Positions 1 to 6,758 of a DNA stretch of 10,135 nucleotides are shown here, piece by piece. The position numbers were made by a program, and so were the translations under genes. Source of the stretch: Streptosporangiaceae bacterium (GTDB lineage: Bacteria; Actinomycetota; Actinomycetes; Streptosporangiales; Streptosporangiaceae); NCBI GenBank assembly GCA_030039095.1, contig JASHQP010000270.1:1-10135 (forward strand), written 5' to 3'. Each line of letters starts with the position of its first letter. Position 1 is the first letter of the stretch. Under the pieces are notes generated by a model that saw nothing but the letters and a program-made list of their open reading frames with translations, was not told the origin of the DNA and made no database searches.

Positions 1-1
1 C

Positions 2-223
2 CCGCCGTGGGCGCGCACCCGGCGTGCTGCGCCCCGATTCCGGTCGGGCCCGGCCGTCGGCGGGTACTCGATGCCCCGGAAGCGGGCCAGGCTGCGGGCG
101 GGGAAGCGGGCGAGGTTCGGCTCGGGCCGGTCGTCGTTCCTGGCCACCTGGACCGGCGGCAGGCTGGGCGGGCGGTCGACCGTCTGGCGGATCGGAAGCA
201 AGCGGACAGGAGGGTTCCGATGA
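2..223 (+). CDS. mreD: Probable MreD C-terminal tail (5' truncated)
   Basis: The window opens inside a gene read in the frame starting at base 2 and ending at the TGA at 221-223. Its 73 residues have strongly G/C third positions, as expected for real coding sequence here, whereas the parallel frame of the downstream gene is a poor protein at this point. The visible part is a soluble, very basic Arg/Lys/Gly-rich tail without membrane segments. The stop overlaps the start of mrdA as ATGA, which implies translational coupling. The identity is inferred from context: the gene directly before PBP2 and RodA in actinomycete mre clusters is mreD, a membrane scaffold of the elongation complex whose C-terminus can be a cytoplasmic basic tail. 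Nothing in the tail itself is diagnostic, so another membrane protein is possible. Confidence 0.6.
   Translation, partial: PPWARTRRAAPRFRSGPAVGGYSMPRKRARLRAGKRARFGSGRSSFLATWTGGRLGGRSTVWRIGSKRTGGFR
208..214 (+). promoter_or_regulatory. Ribosome binding site of mrdA
   Basis: AGGAGGG lies five bases before the ATG at 220. It fixes the start of the PBP2 gene there rather than at any upstream codon in the same open frame. The site lies inside the 3' end of the preceding gene, consistent with coupled translation. Confidence 0.85.
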
Positions 224-2388
224 TCCCGGCGTCACGGCGGCGCCTCGCGGTACTGAATCTCGTGGTGCTGGCGCTGCTGATCGGGCTCGGTGCACGGCTC
301 TGGTTCGTGCAGGTGATGTCCGGCACCGCCTACGCCGACGAGGCCAAGCAGGAACTGACCGAGCACGTGATCGTGCCGTCGGTGCGCGGGGAGATCCTCG
401 ACGACACCGGCAGCCCGATGGTGGACAACACCTCGGCGCTCGTGGTCTCCGTCAACCTGGCCGAACTGGAGCAGCAGAGCGACGGCGGGGTGGCGGTGCT
501 GCACCGGCTCGCGACGCTGCTCGGCATGCCGTACACGAAGCTCACCGAAGAGACGCGGACCTGCACGGCCAAGGTGCGCCAGCCGTGCTGGGCGGGCTCG
601 CCCTACCAGCCGATCCCGGTGGCCCAGAACGTCTCGGACCAGGTGGCGCTCCAGGTGCTGGAGAGCCCCAAGGAGTATCCGGGGATCACCGCCCAGGTGC
701 AGCCCGTCACCAGCTATGTCGAGCCGGTCGGCACCGACGCCGCCCAGGTGCTCGGGTACCTGCAGCCGATCACGCCGGCGGAGATGAGGCAGCGCGGCCT
801 GCCGGAGACCGGCTTCTCCGGGGTGGACCTGGTCGGACAGTCGGGCCTCGAGGCGCAGTACGACCAGCAGCTGCGGGGCACCACCGGCGACAAGACGGTA
901 TCGGTGAACGCCGCGGGCCAGGTGACCGGCACGGTCAGCGAGATTCAGGCCAAATCGGGCGACGACCTGGTGACCAGCATCAACGCCAACCTCCAGAAGG
1001 ACGTGTACAACGACCTGGCGAACGCGATCCACCAGACCCAGCAGGAGGGCAACAGCGGTGCGACCAGCGGTGCCGCGGTGGTGCTGACCACCACCGGACG
1101 GGTCGTCGCGATGGCCAGCTATCCGAGCTACAACCCGACCGTGTGGACCAAGGGCATCTCCGAGAAGCAGTTCGAGCAGCTGGTAGGCACTCCGGAGAAC
1201 GCGGGGCCGATCCTGAACCGCGCCACCCAGGGCCAGTACTCGCCCGGTTCGACCTGGAAGGTGACGTCGACCGCGGCCGCGGTCGCGGACGGCTACTCGC
1301 TCAGCGGCGAGTACAACTGCCCGGCCTCGGTGAGCATCGGCGGGCGCACGTTCAGCAACGACGGCGAGCCGAACGAGGGGGACATGAGCCTCTCCGAGGC
1401 CCTCATCCAGTCCTGCGACACCGTGTTCTACGAGCTGGCCAACGACATCTACCAGCGCGACAACGTCAAGGCCGACGACGTCACCAGCCCCGGCGCCCCG
1501 GTCCAGGAGATGCAGAAGATGGAGCTCGGCTGGGGTTTCGGCAAGCAGACCGGCATCGACCTGCCGGAAGAGAACACCGGCACGGTGCCGACCCGGGAGT
1601 GGCTGTACTACTTCTGGAAGGACAACGCGCACACCGGCCAGGACTGGTGCAAGTACGGCAAGGCCAACGGCAGCTACGTTCAGCAGATCGAGTACGACGA
1701 CTGCCTGTACGGCAACGACTGGACGGCCGGCCAGTCGGTGATCGCGGCGATCGGGCAGGGCTACGTCGAGGTCACCCCGCTGCAGCTGGCCGACGCGTAC
1801 GTCGCGCTCGCCAACGGCGGCACGCTGTACAGCCCGAAGGTGGGCGAGGCTCTGCTGAGCCCGAGCGGGAAGGTGCTGGAGAAGATCAATCCGCAGGTCG
1901 AGGGGCACCTGCCGGTCGCCAAGTCCACGCTCGCGTATATCAGGACCGCGCTGGCCGGAGTGGTGACGCAGGGAACCGCGGCCTCGACATTCGGCGGGTT
2001 CCCGCTGAACAAGATCTGCGTGGCCGGCAAGACCGGTACCGCCCAGGCGTACGGCAAGCAGGCAACCTCGGTGTTCGCGTCGTTCGCCCCGTGCAACAAC
2101 CCCAAGTACGTGGTGGTAATGATGATCCCCAACTCCGGCTACGGCGCCGACGTCTCCGGGCCGGCCGTCAAGAACATCTGGGACGACCTCTACGGCCTGC
2201 AGGGAAAGAAGGCGGCGCTGGCCGGCGGCCGGCTCCCGGGCATGCCGCACATCAACGCGAGCGGCGAGATCGTCCCGTCGACCGCGGCCATCACCTCGCC
2301 AGCGCCACTCGGGCCCAGCGCGTCGCTCGCGGCGTTCACGGCGCTGCCCGCGACCACGTCATCCAAGGCTAGGAGGCGCAGGCGATGA
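220..2388 (+). CDS. mrdA: Penicillin-binding protein 2 (class B PBP, peptidoglycan D,D-transpeptidase)
   Basis: This 722-residue protein crosslinks peptidoglycan stem peptides on the outer face of the membrane, as partner of the SEDS polymerase RodA. A basic N-terminus is followed by one membrane anchor (about residues 8-32), a PBP dimerisation domain beginning near the VRGEILDD motif, and a transpeptidase domain. The catalytic motifs are complete: SxxK as Ser344-Thr-Trp-Lys, the second motif as Ser398-Cys-Asp400, and Lys604-Thr-Gly-Thr. The stretches NTGTVPTREW and IGQGYVEVTP are typical of the MrdA branch rather than FtsI. The ATG at 220 is chosen for its strong ribosome binding site and the four-base overlap with the preceding gene. 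The stop overlaps the rodA start. Oddities are eight extracytoplasmic cysteines, a Cys-bearing insert around residues 465-500, and a long Ala/Ser/Pro-rich C-terminal tail ending in five arginines. Confidence 0.95.
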   Translation: MIPASRRRLAVLNLVVLALLIGLGARLWFVQVMSGTAYADEAKQELTEHVIVPSVRGEILDDTGSPMVDNTSALVVSVNLAELEQQSDGGVAVLHRLATLLGMPYTKLTEETRTCTAKVRQPCWAGSPYQPIPVAQNVSDQVALQVLESPKEYPGITAQVQPVTSYVEPVGTDAAQVLGYLQPITPAEMRQRGLPETGFSGVDLVGQSGLEAQYDQQLRGTTGDKTVSVNAAGQVTGTVSEIQAKSGDDLVTSINANLQKDVYNDLANAIHQTQQEGNSGATSGAAVVLTTTGRVVAMASYPSYNPTVWTKGISEKQFEQLVGTPENAGPILNRATQGQYSPGSTWKVTSTAAAVADGYSLSGEYNCPASVSIGGRTFSNDGEPNEGDMSLSEALIQSCDTVFYELANDIYQRDNVKADDVTSPGAPVQEMQKMELGWGFGKQTGIDLPEENTGTVPTREWLYYFWKDNAHTGQDWCKYGKANGSYVQQIEYDDCLYGNDWTAGQSVIAAIGQGYVEVTPLQLADAYVALANGGTLYSPKVGEALLSPSGKVLEKINPQVEGHLPVAKSTLAYIRTALAGVVTQGTAASTFGGFPLNKICVAGKTGTAQAYGKQATSVFASFAPCNNPKYVVVMMIPNSGYGADVSGPAVKNIWDDLYGLQGKKAALAGGRLPGMPHINASGEIVPSTAAITSPAPLGPSASLAAFTALPATTSSKARRRRR
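2371..2376 (+). promoter_or_regulatory. Ribosome binding site of rodA, inside mrdA
   Basis: A perfect AGGAGG lies eight bases before the rodA ATG at 2385. It is wholly inside the last codons of mrdA, where it encodes part of the terminal run of arginines. Confidence 0.85.
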
Positions 2389-3647
2389 GCTGGGCTCGCA
2401 GCTCCGGCCTGGGCACCAAGGGGACCGGCACCTCCGGCCCTTACGGCAAGCTCGCGCCGCTGCGGCCGGACGGCCGCTGGAACGGGGCCGCGGCGCTGCC
2501 GAAGTCACTGCTGCAGCGTTCCTTCGCCAGGAACTCGGTGCTGCGGCGCATGGACGGGGTGCTGCTGGCGACGGTGCTGGCGCTCAGCCTGATCGGAATG
2601 CTGCTCGTCTGGTCCGCGACGTCGGCGACCCTGCGCGATCAGGGCAGCGACCCGCGCACGTACCTGTACAAGCAGCTCATCAACGTCGTGATCGGGCTCC
2701 TGCTGATGTTCGGCGTGACCGTCCTCGACTACCGCCAGCTGCGCACGTACGCGCCCGTGCTCTATGGCGTGTCCCTGCTCGGCCTCGTCGCCGTGCTCGC
2801 GGTGGGCACCCCGGTGAACGGCTCCAAGTCCTGGATCACGGTGCCCGGCGGCAACCAGATCGAGCCGTCCGAGTTCGGCAAGCTCGCGCTCATCCTGATG
2901 GCCGCGGCATTCCTCAGCGAGATGCGCAACGCGAACGGCAGGCCCACCCGGCGCGCGATCATCATGACGCTCGGCATGGCCATCGTGCCGCTCGCGCTCG
3001 TGGCGAAGGAACCCGACCTCGGCGTCGCGATCGTGATGCTGCTAGCGGTGCTGGGGCTGATCGCGCTCTCCGGGATCAAGCTGCGCTGGCTGGGGGTGGG
3101 CGTGGCGGCCGGTGCGCTCGGCATCCTGGCGGTGTTCAAGCTGCACCTGCTCAAGGCATACCAGCTCGGGCGGCTGACCGCATTCCTGCACCCGGACGCC
3201 GACCCGCAGGGCAGCGGGTACAGCGCCGCGCAGGCGAAGGTCGCCATCGGGTCCGGCGGCGTGTTCGGCCAGGGTCTGTTCCACGGCAGCCTGATCTCCG
3301 GGAACTTCATCCCTGAGCAGCACACCGACTTCATCTTCGCGGTCGCCGGGAACGAACTCGGGTTCGTCGGCGCGGCGGCGATCATCGCGCTGCTCGCGCT
3401 GCTGATGCTGCGGGCGCTGCGCATCGGGGCGCGCGCGGATGACGTGTTCGGCATGCTGGTGGCGTCCGGAATCGTCATCTGGTTCGCCGTGCAGTCCTTC
3501 ATCAACATCGGGATGACGATCGGGATCATGCCGGTGACCGGGCTGCCACTGCCGTTCGTCTCCTACGGCGGCTCGGCCATCTTCGCCGACATGATGGCGA
3601 TCGGCGCACTGCAGAGCGTGCACCGCCACCACGCCGTCTTCGGCTAG
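2385..3647 (+). CDS. rodA: SEDS-family peptidoglycan glycosyltransferase RodA (FtsW/RodA/SpoVE family)
   Basis: This 420-residue polytopic membrane protein polymerises lipid II into glycan strands and works with the class B PBP encoded just upstream. After a hydrophilic cytoplasmic N-terminus of about 55 residues, the first membrane segment is at about 58-78, with roughly ten in all. Family signatures are present: NGSKSW (Lys148-Ser-Trp), KEPDLG with Asp211, PEQHTDFIF with Asp315 (matching the essential Asp of E. coli RodA, Asp262 as I recall it), and a C-terminal VTGLPLPFVSYGGS. The start overlaps the mrdA stop (ATGA) and has a perfect ribosome binding site, so the pair is probably translated at matched levels. 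FtsW is the alternative within the family. Position beside mrdA and the absence of division genes favour RodA, or the sporulation-wall paralogue known as Sfr in Streptomyces. Confidence 0.93.
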   Translation: MSWARSSGLGTKGTGTSGPYGKLAPLRPDGRWNGAAALPKSLLQRSFARNSVLRRMDGVLLATVLALSLIGMLLVWSATSATLRDQGSDPRTYLYKQLINVVIGLLLMFGVTVLDYRQLRTYAPVLYGVSLLGLVAVLAVGTPVNGSKSWITVPGGNQIEPSEFGKLALILMAAAFLSEMRNANGRPTRRAIIMTLGMAIVPLALVAKEPDLGVAIVMLLAVLGLIALSGIKLRWLGVGVAAGALGILAVFKLHLLKAYQLGRLTAFLHPDADPQGSGYSAAQAKVAIGSGGVFGQGLFHGSLISGNFIPEQHTDFIFAVAGNELGFVGAAAIIALLALLMLRALRIGARADDVFGMLVASGIVIWFAVQSFINIGMTIGIMPVTGLPLPFVSYGGSAIFADMMAIGALQSVHRHHAVFG

Positions 3648-3678
3648 CCCCGACTGCGCCACGAACTCGCTACTGGGA

Positions 3679-3707
3679 ATCGCGTCAGTCGTATGAGCTG
3701 ACGCGTT
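3679..3707 (+). terminator. Hairpin between convergent genes, probable bidirectional terminator
   Basis: CGCGTCAG at 3681-3688 pairs perfectly with CTGACGCG at 3698-3705 around a nine-base loop. Flanking AA (3679-3680) and TT (3706-3707) can pair beyond one mismatch. It lies 33 bases after the rodA stop and 56 bases beyond the stop of the convergent gene, where a two-way terminator is expected. The T-run is short, as is common in GC-rich actinobacteria. Function is inferred from position and structure only. Confidence 0.6.
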
Positions 3708-3761
3708 TCCCCGCACCGACGGGGTTCCCCATAAGTTGAAGGGGCGAGGGCTAGGGGCAAG

Positions 3762-5330
3762 CTAGGGGGCGCTGGTCTTGGTCTTGGTGTCGGCGTTGGC
3801 GGGCCGGCAGCGGAGCCCGTAGCTCTCGTCGTCCGTGGACAGGCAGCTGCCGGTCTCCAGGTCGAACTGCCAGCCGTGCACGGTGCAGGTGAGCGTCGTG
3901 CCCGAGATCTGGCCGAACCGGCTCAGGTCCCCGCGCAGGTGCGGGCACCGCCGCTGCATGATCCAGTCGCCCAGCCTGATGTCTTCCTCGTCGTTGCCCT
4001 TGTCGGCGTACCAGCCCTCGGCGTACATCAGCCGGTCGGGTGCCAGGCACTTGAAGAACGTGTACAGGTACTCGTTGTACGGGCCGATCCGGCGCGCCCG
4101 GAACCGCATGGACAGGAACAGGCTGTTGACCCAGTCGACCTCGTGGTCGGCGATCAGGCGCTCGACCAGCGCGCGGGCGATCGTGAACTGGTACCGGCAG
4201 GTCTCCCCGGCGTACGGCCGCACCTCACCAGCGGGGAAGTCGATCACGATCGGCCGCCCGTCGCCCAGCCGCAGCAGCACCGGGCCGCCCACCCCGGCCC
4301 TGATGTGCCCGGCCAGCTCCAGCAGCGGCTCGAACCACGCCTTGAGCTCGGCCAGCACGTCGATCCCGCCGGCCGGCCAGCCGGCCTTGTCGGCAGCGAT
4401 CCGGTCGCGCATCCGTGCGGCGTAGTCGCGCAGGTAGCGCTCCTTGTCGGTGAACGGCTCCATGGCCTTCTCGGCCGTGGTGGGCCAGCGCACCTCGCAG
4501 TGGTCGTGGTCGACCTCCAGCACCGCCCCGGGCGTCAGCGCCCGGCCGCCCTCGATGCCGATGTCGCGGAGGTGGTCCAGGAACACCCTCTGGTCGGGGA
4601 AGGTGTTCGCCGGATCGTCCCCGGTCAGGTCGTTGAAGCCGAACAGCTCGTCGTCGAGGAAGCACGGTGGGCCCGCGGACGGTATGACGTACGTGGCGTC
4701 GATCGCCTTGACGTAGCGCGCGGCGCGGTCCAGGCCGTTGGCCCGCTTGGCCGCGCCGAACGACCGCTTCGCGGCCTCGGGCAGCTCGTAGGTCCACGGC
4801 CACCAGATCGCCCCGGAGAACTGCAGGAAGTGCGCGTCGTAGGGGCCGAAGGCCTGAATCGCGTCGAGGTCGGTCGGGCGCGCGTCGTTCTGGTTGAGGA
4901 TCGTGGCCGTCTCGTCGCTCACCGACAGCGACGAGTCGCCGAGCGGTCCGTCGACGGGGGCCTGCAGCGCCTGCACCATCACCCGCAGGCCGTTCAGCTC
5001 GACTTCCTTGCCGCTGGGCATCACGACGAACTTGGTGAAGCCGAGCTTCTCTAGTTCCTCGCGCAGATCTGGAACTGGGTAGTCGGGCAGCAGCACGGTG
5101 GCCTCGCGGGACACGTGCTCACGCAGATTCTGCGGGTCGAAGTGGTCCTTGTGCAGGTGGGACACGTAGAGGTAGTCGGCCTTGCCGTAGCGGTCCCAGT
5201 CCAGGCCGCTGTTGTCGGGGAACACGAACCACGAGTCGAAGTACGCCGGGTTCTTCCACGGGTCGCACAGGATCGTTCCGCTGCGGGTTTCGATATGCAG
5301 GCCAGCATGGCCCAGGCACGTGATCTGCAT
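3762..5330 (-). CDS. CMAH-like protein: metallo-beta-lactamase fold plus C-terminal Rieske [2Fe-2S] domain
   Basis: The 522-residue protein has two recognisable redox/metal parts. The N-terminal metallo-beta-lactamase domain starts with a beta strand and GHAGL (7-11) and carries the metal motif His58-Leu-His60-Lys-Asp62-His63. The C-terminal Rieske domain has Cys462-Pro-His464, seventeen residues, then Cys482-x-x-His485, the four ligands of a [2Fe-2S] cluster. The middle (about 300-440) has a long helical segment with VDWVNSLFLSMRFRARR. From memory, the metallo-hydrolase and middle parts resemble vertebrate CMP-N-acetylneuraminate hydroxylase (shared ADxxYxSHLHxDH, an AG-containing turn, and a WxxLxxxxxxR helix), but there the Rieske domain is N-terminal. 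No signal peptide or membrane segment is seen, so it is probably cytoplasmic. The ATG at 5330 is preferred over GTG 5390 and ATG 5387 because it follows GAGAGGGTGG and begins directly on the domain. A Rieske-dependent oxygenase or hydroxylase role is inferred; the substrate is unknown. Confidence 0.82.
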   Translation of the reverse strand: MQITCLGHAGLHIETRSGTILCDPWKNPAYFDSWFVFPDNSGLDWDRYGKADYLYVSHLHKDHFDPQNLREHVSREATVLLPDYPVPDLREELEKLGFTKFVVMPSGKEVELNGLRVMVQALQAPVDGPLGDSSLSVSDETATILNQNDARPTDLDAIQAFGPYDAHFLQFSGAIWWPWTYELPEAAKRSFGAAKRANGLDRAARYVKAIDATYVIPSAGPPCFLDDELFGFNDLTGDDPANTFPDQRVFLDHLRDIGIEGGRALTPGAVLEVDHDHCEVRWPTTAEKAMEPFTDKERYLRDYAARMRDRIAADKAGWPAGGIDVLAELKAWFEPLLELAGHIRAGVGGPVLLRLGDGRPIVIDFPAGEVRPYAGETCRYQFTIARALVERLIADHEVDWVNSLFLSMRFRARRIGPYNEYLYTFFKCLAPDRLMYAEGWYADKGNDEEDIRLGDWIMQRRCPHLRGDLSRFGQISGTTLTCTVHGWQFDLETGSCLSTDDESYGLRCRPANADTKTKTSAP

Positions 5331-5334
5331 TCCA

Positions 5335-5342
5335 CCCTCTCG
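5335..5342 (-). promoter_or_regulatory. Ribosome binding site deciding the start of the MBL-Rieske gene
   Basis: Read on the minus strand, CGAGAGGG sits four bases before the ATG at 5330. The upstream in-frame GTG (5390) and ATG (5387) lack a comparable site and would add an unstructured 20-residue leader in front of the first strand of the fold. Confidence 0.55.
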
Positions 5343-5457
5343 TTGACGCGGCGCGGCGTGTCCCTGTCCGGGGGAGGCAAGCGTCATCACCTAGATGGAC
5401 CGCGGTCGCCCCCCGGTGCGGCAGCGGTCACCCATGCCCTATGACGCAGTTCTAGCA

Positions 5458-5479
5458 CGGCCGGCTGGAAACCCGGCCG
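5458..5479 (-). terminator. Hairpin downstream of the TSUP gene, possible terminator
   Basis: CGGCCGG (5458-5464) and CCGGCCG (5473-5479) form a perfect seven-base GC stem around an eight-base loop. It lies about 127 bases after the TSUP stop on the minus strand. It has no T-run, so it could be a U-less actinobacterial terminator or an RNA processing or stability element. Support is structural only. Confidence 0.35.
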
Positions 5480-5605
5480 CAGCGACACGGCCACCCGGGG
5501 TTCCAGGGGACGGACGCTCCGGGCCGCCACGGCCGATCGCCGACGCCATGCTACTGGCGTTCCGGACCAATTGCGGTCATGGCGGTCAACGCTACCCGTC
5601 CGGCT

Positions 5606-6553
5606 TCAGCCGGGCGGCACCGGCGGGCCCGCCAGACTCTGCTTCTGCTCCGCGGCGGCCGGCTGATCCATCCCGGCTGACCGCTCAGCACCGCGCCAGG
5701 GCCGCGCCCAGCCGAGCCACACCAGCGCCACCGCCAGCAGAGCCGCCATGGTCCAGCCGAGCGCGGTGGTGGGGACACCGACGTACTTCAGGCCCGATAT
5801 GAAGATCACGAAGGTGATGGCCGGGCGGATGTAGCGATCCGGCGCCCGGGAGGACAGCAGCGATCCGATCAGCACCGCCGGCACGCTGCCGATCACGATC
5901 GACGCGGTCACACCGAACTCCACGTGGCCGAAGGCCAGCGCGCCCAGCGCCGCCGCCAGCGTCAGCGGCACCGCCTGGGTCAGGTCGGTCCCGACCAGCT
6001 GACCGGCGCTGAGCATCGGGTACAGGAACAGCAGCAGGACGATCATCAGCGAGCCCGAGCCGACCGAGGTCATCCCCACGATCAGGCCGCCCACCAGGCC
6101 GATGCACACGGTAGGCAGCGGCCGGCAGGTGACGTCGGCAACGGCGCCGAGGCGCTCGTTGCCCGCCCGCCGGTCCAGGATGTAGCGCAGCACCATGGCG
6201 GCCCCGCCGATGAGCAGCGCGGCGCCAAGGGCGATCTCCACGTGCTTCTGCTCGGCCGAGCCGCCGCCGAGCAGGTGCAGCAGATAGGCCCCGGCGACGG
6301 CGGCCGGGACGGAGCCCAGCACCATCCAGCCGACCAGGCGGAGGTTCACCGTGCCCTTGCGCAGGTGGACGGCGGCCCCGACCGGCCTCATCAGCACGGC
6401 GGCGACCAGGTCGCTGGAGATCGCGGCCGACGGCTGCACGCCGAACAGCAGGATCAGCATCGGCGTCATCAGCGCGCCGCCGCCGGCCCCGGTCAGACCG
6501 ACCAGCAGCCCGACGACGGCGCTGCCGATGATGATGTACGGGTCTACGTGCAT
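5606..6553 (-). CDS. TSUP (TauE/SafE) family membrane transporter, putative sulfite/organosulfur exporter
   Basis: This 315-residue membrane protein has the two-fold internal repeat of the TauE/SafE (TSUP) family. The first repeat contains GLTGAGGG (residues 19-26) followed by a hydrophobic segment and SSDLVAA. The second contains GMTSVGSG (160-167) followed by a similar segment and GTDLTQA. About eight membrane helices are visible, with a hydrophilic Ala/Pro/Gln-rich C-terminal tail. The ATG at 6553 is chosen because GGGAGGGGG lies just before it and the protein begins directly at the first helix; the open frame runs further upstream but only as low-complexity sequence. Known members move sulfite, sulfoacetate, thiosulfate or other small organosulfur anions, and the exact substrate cannot be read from sequence. 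It is divergent from the radical SAM gene, sharing a 205-base gap, and sits 275 bases before the MBL-Rieske gene. Confidence 0.88.
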   Translation of the reverse strand: MHVDPYIIIGSAVVGLLVGLTGAGGGALMTPMLILLFGVQPSAAISSDLVAAVLMRPVGAAVHLRKGTVNLRLVGWMVLGSVPAAVAGAYLLHLLGGGSAEQKHVEIALGAALLIGGAAMVLRYILDRRAGNERLGAVADVTCRPLPTVCIGLVGGLIVGMTSVGSGSLMIVLLLFLYPMLSAGQLVGTDLTQAVPLTLAAALGALAFGHVEFGVTASIVIGSVPAVLIGSLLSSRAPDRYIRPAITFVIFISGLKYVGVPTTALGWTMAALLAVALVWLGWARPWRGAERSAGMDQPAAAEQKQSLAGPPVPPG

Positions 6554-6746
6554 GGCCCCCTCCCGGTCGGCAGGCGCGCCGAGCGCCCGGCTGACGGCCC
6601 GCACGCGAGCCGCCCAGCCTTCAGAAGTTTGCCCGCCACCCGGCATGTAATCTCTGAATCGTAGGACTTGCTGCTGTCCGGCCCTTTCCACTGGTTCGCG
6701 TGGACGTTCCGGCCGGCGTCCTGATCCGGCCCTCAGCAGGCGCCGG

Positions 6747-6752
6747 TAGGCT
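6747..6752 (+). promoter_or_regulatory. Possible -10 element for a leaderless radical SAM transcript
   Basis: TAGGCT fits the actinobacterial -10 pattern TAnnnT and lies six bases before the ATG at 6759, so transcription could begin at the start codon itself. No good -35 hexamer is visible. The overlapping bases GGTAGG (6745-6750) could instead act as a ribosome binding site with an eight-base spacer, so the two readings compete. Confidence 0.35.
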
Positions 6753-6758
6753 GTGACG

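Larger units (their letters stand above)
5331..5605. other. Intergenic region between the two minus-strand genes
   Basis: These 275 bases separate the TSUP transporter gene from the MBL-Rieske gene downstream of it. I see no convincing gene on either strand. It holds one clear hairpin (5458-5479) and near its left end the ribosome binding site of the MBL-Rieske gene. I could not identify a promoter with both elements for the minus strand. The length and the hairpin argue against a tight operon, although the two genes point the same way. Confidence 0.5.

Noticed and set aside
7..219. The PBP2 frame stays open upstream of ATG 220, giving a possible 71-residue N-terminal extension.
   Set aside because: The extension is low-complexity, lies before the membrane anchor, and the frame starting at base 2 has the proper codon bias here. 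AGGAGGG and the ATGA overlap fix the start at 220.
24..2372. A very long open frame of 782 codons on the plus strand parallel to mrdA.
   Set aside because: It is an Arg/Gly/Ala-rich shadow frame caused by high GC. The mrdA frame carries all PBP motifs.
3750..3768. Direct repeat of GCTAGGGG, eleven bases apart, next to the MBL-Rieske stop.
   Set aside because: It is too short to support an attachment site or operator, and no matching copy was noticed at the other end of the minus-strand pair.
3876..5054. A 392-codon plus-strand open frame opposite the MBL-Rieske gene.
   Set aside because: It is Val/Gly/Arg/Gln-rich shadow sequence without motifs; the minus strand shows intact metal and [2Fe-2S] sites.
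5395..5802. A 135-codon plus-strand open frame across the intergenic region and the TSUP 3' end.
   Set aside because: It is Pro/Arg/Ala-rich with no motif, no ribosome binding site noticed, and it overlaps the TSUP coding sequence antisense.
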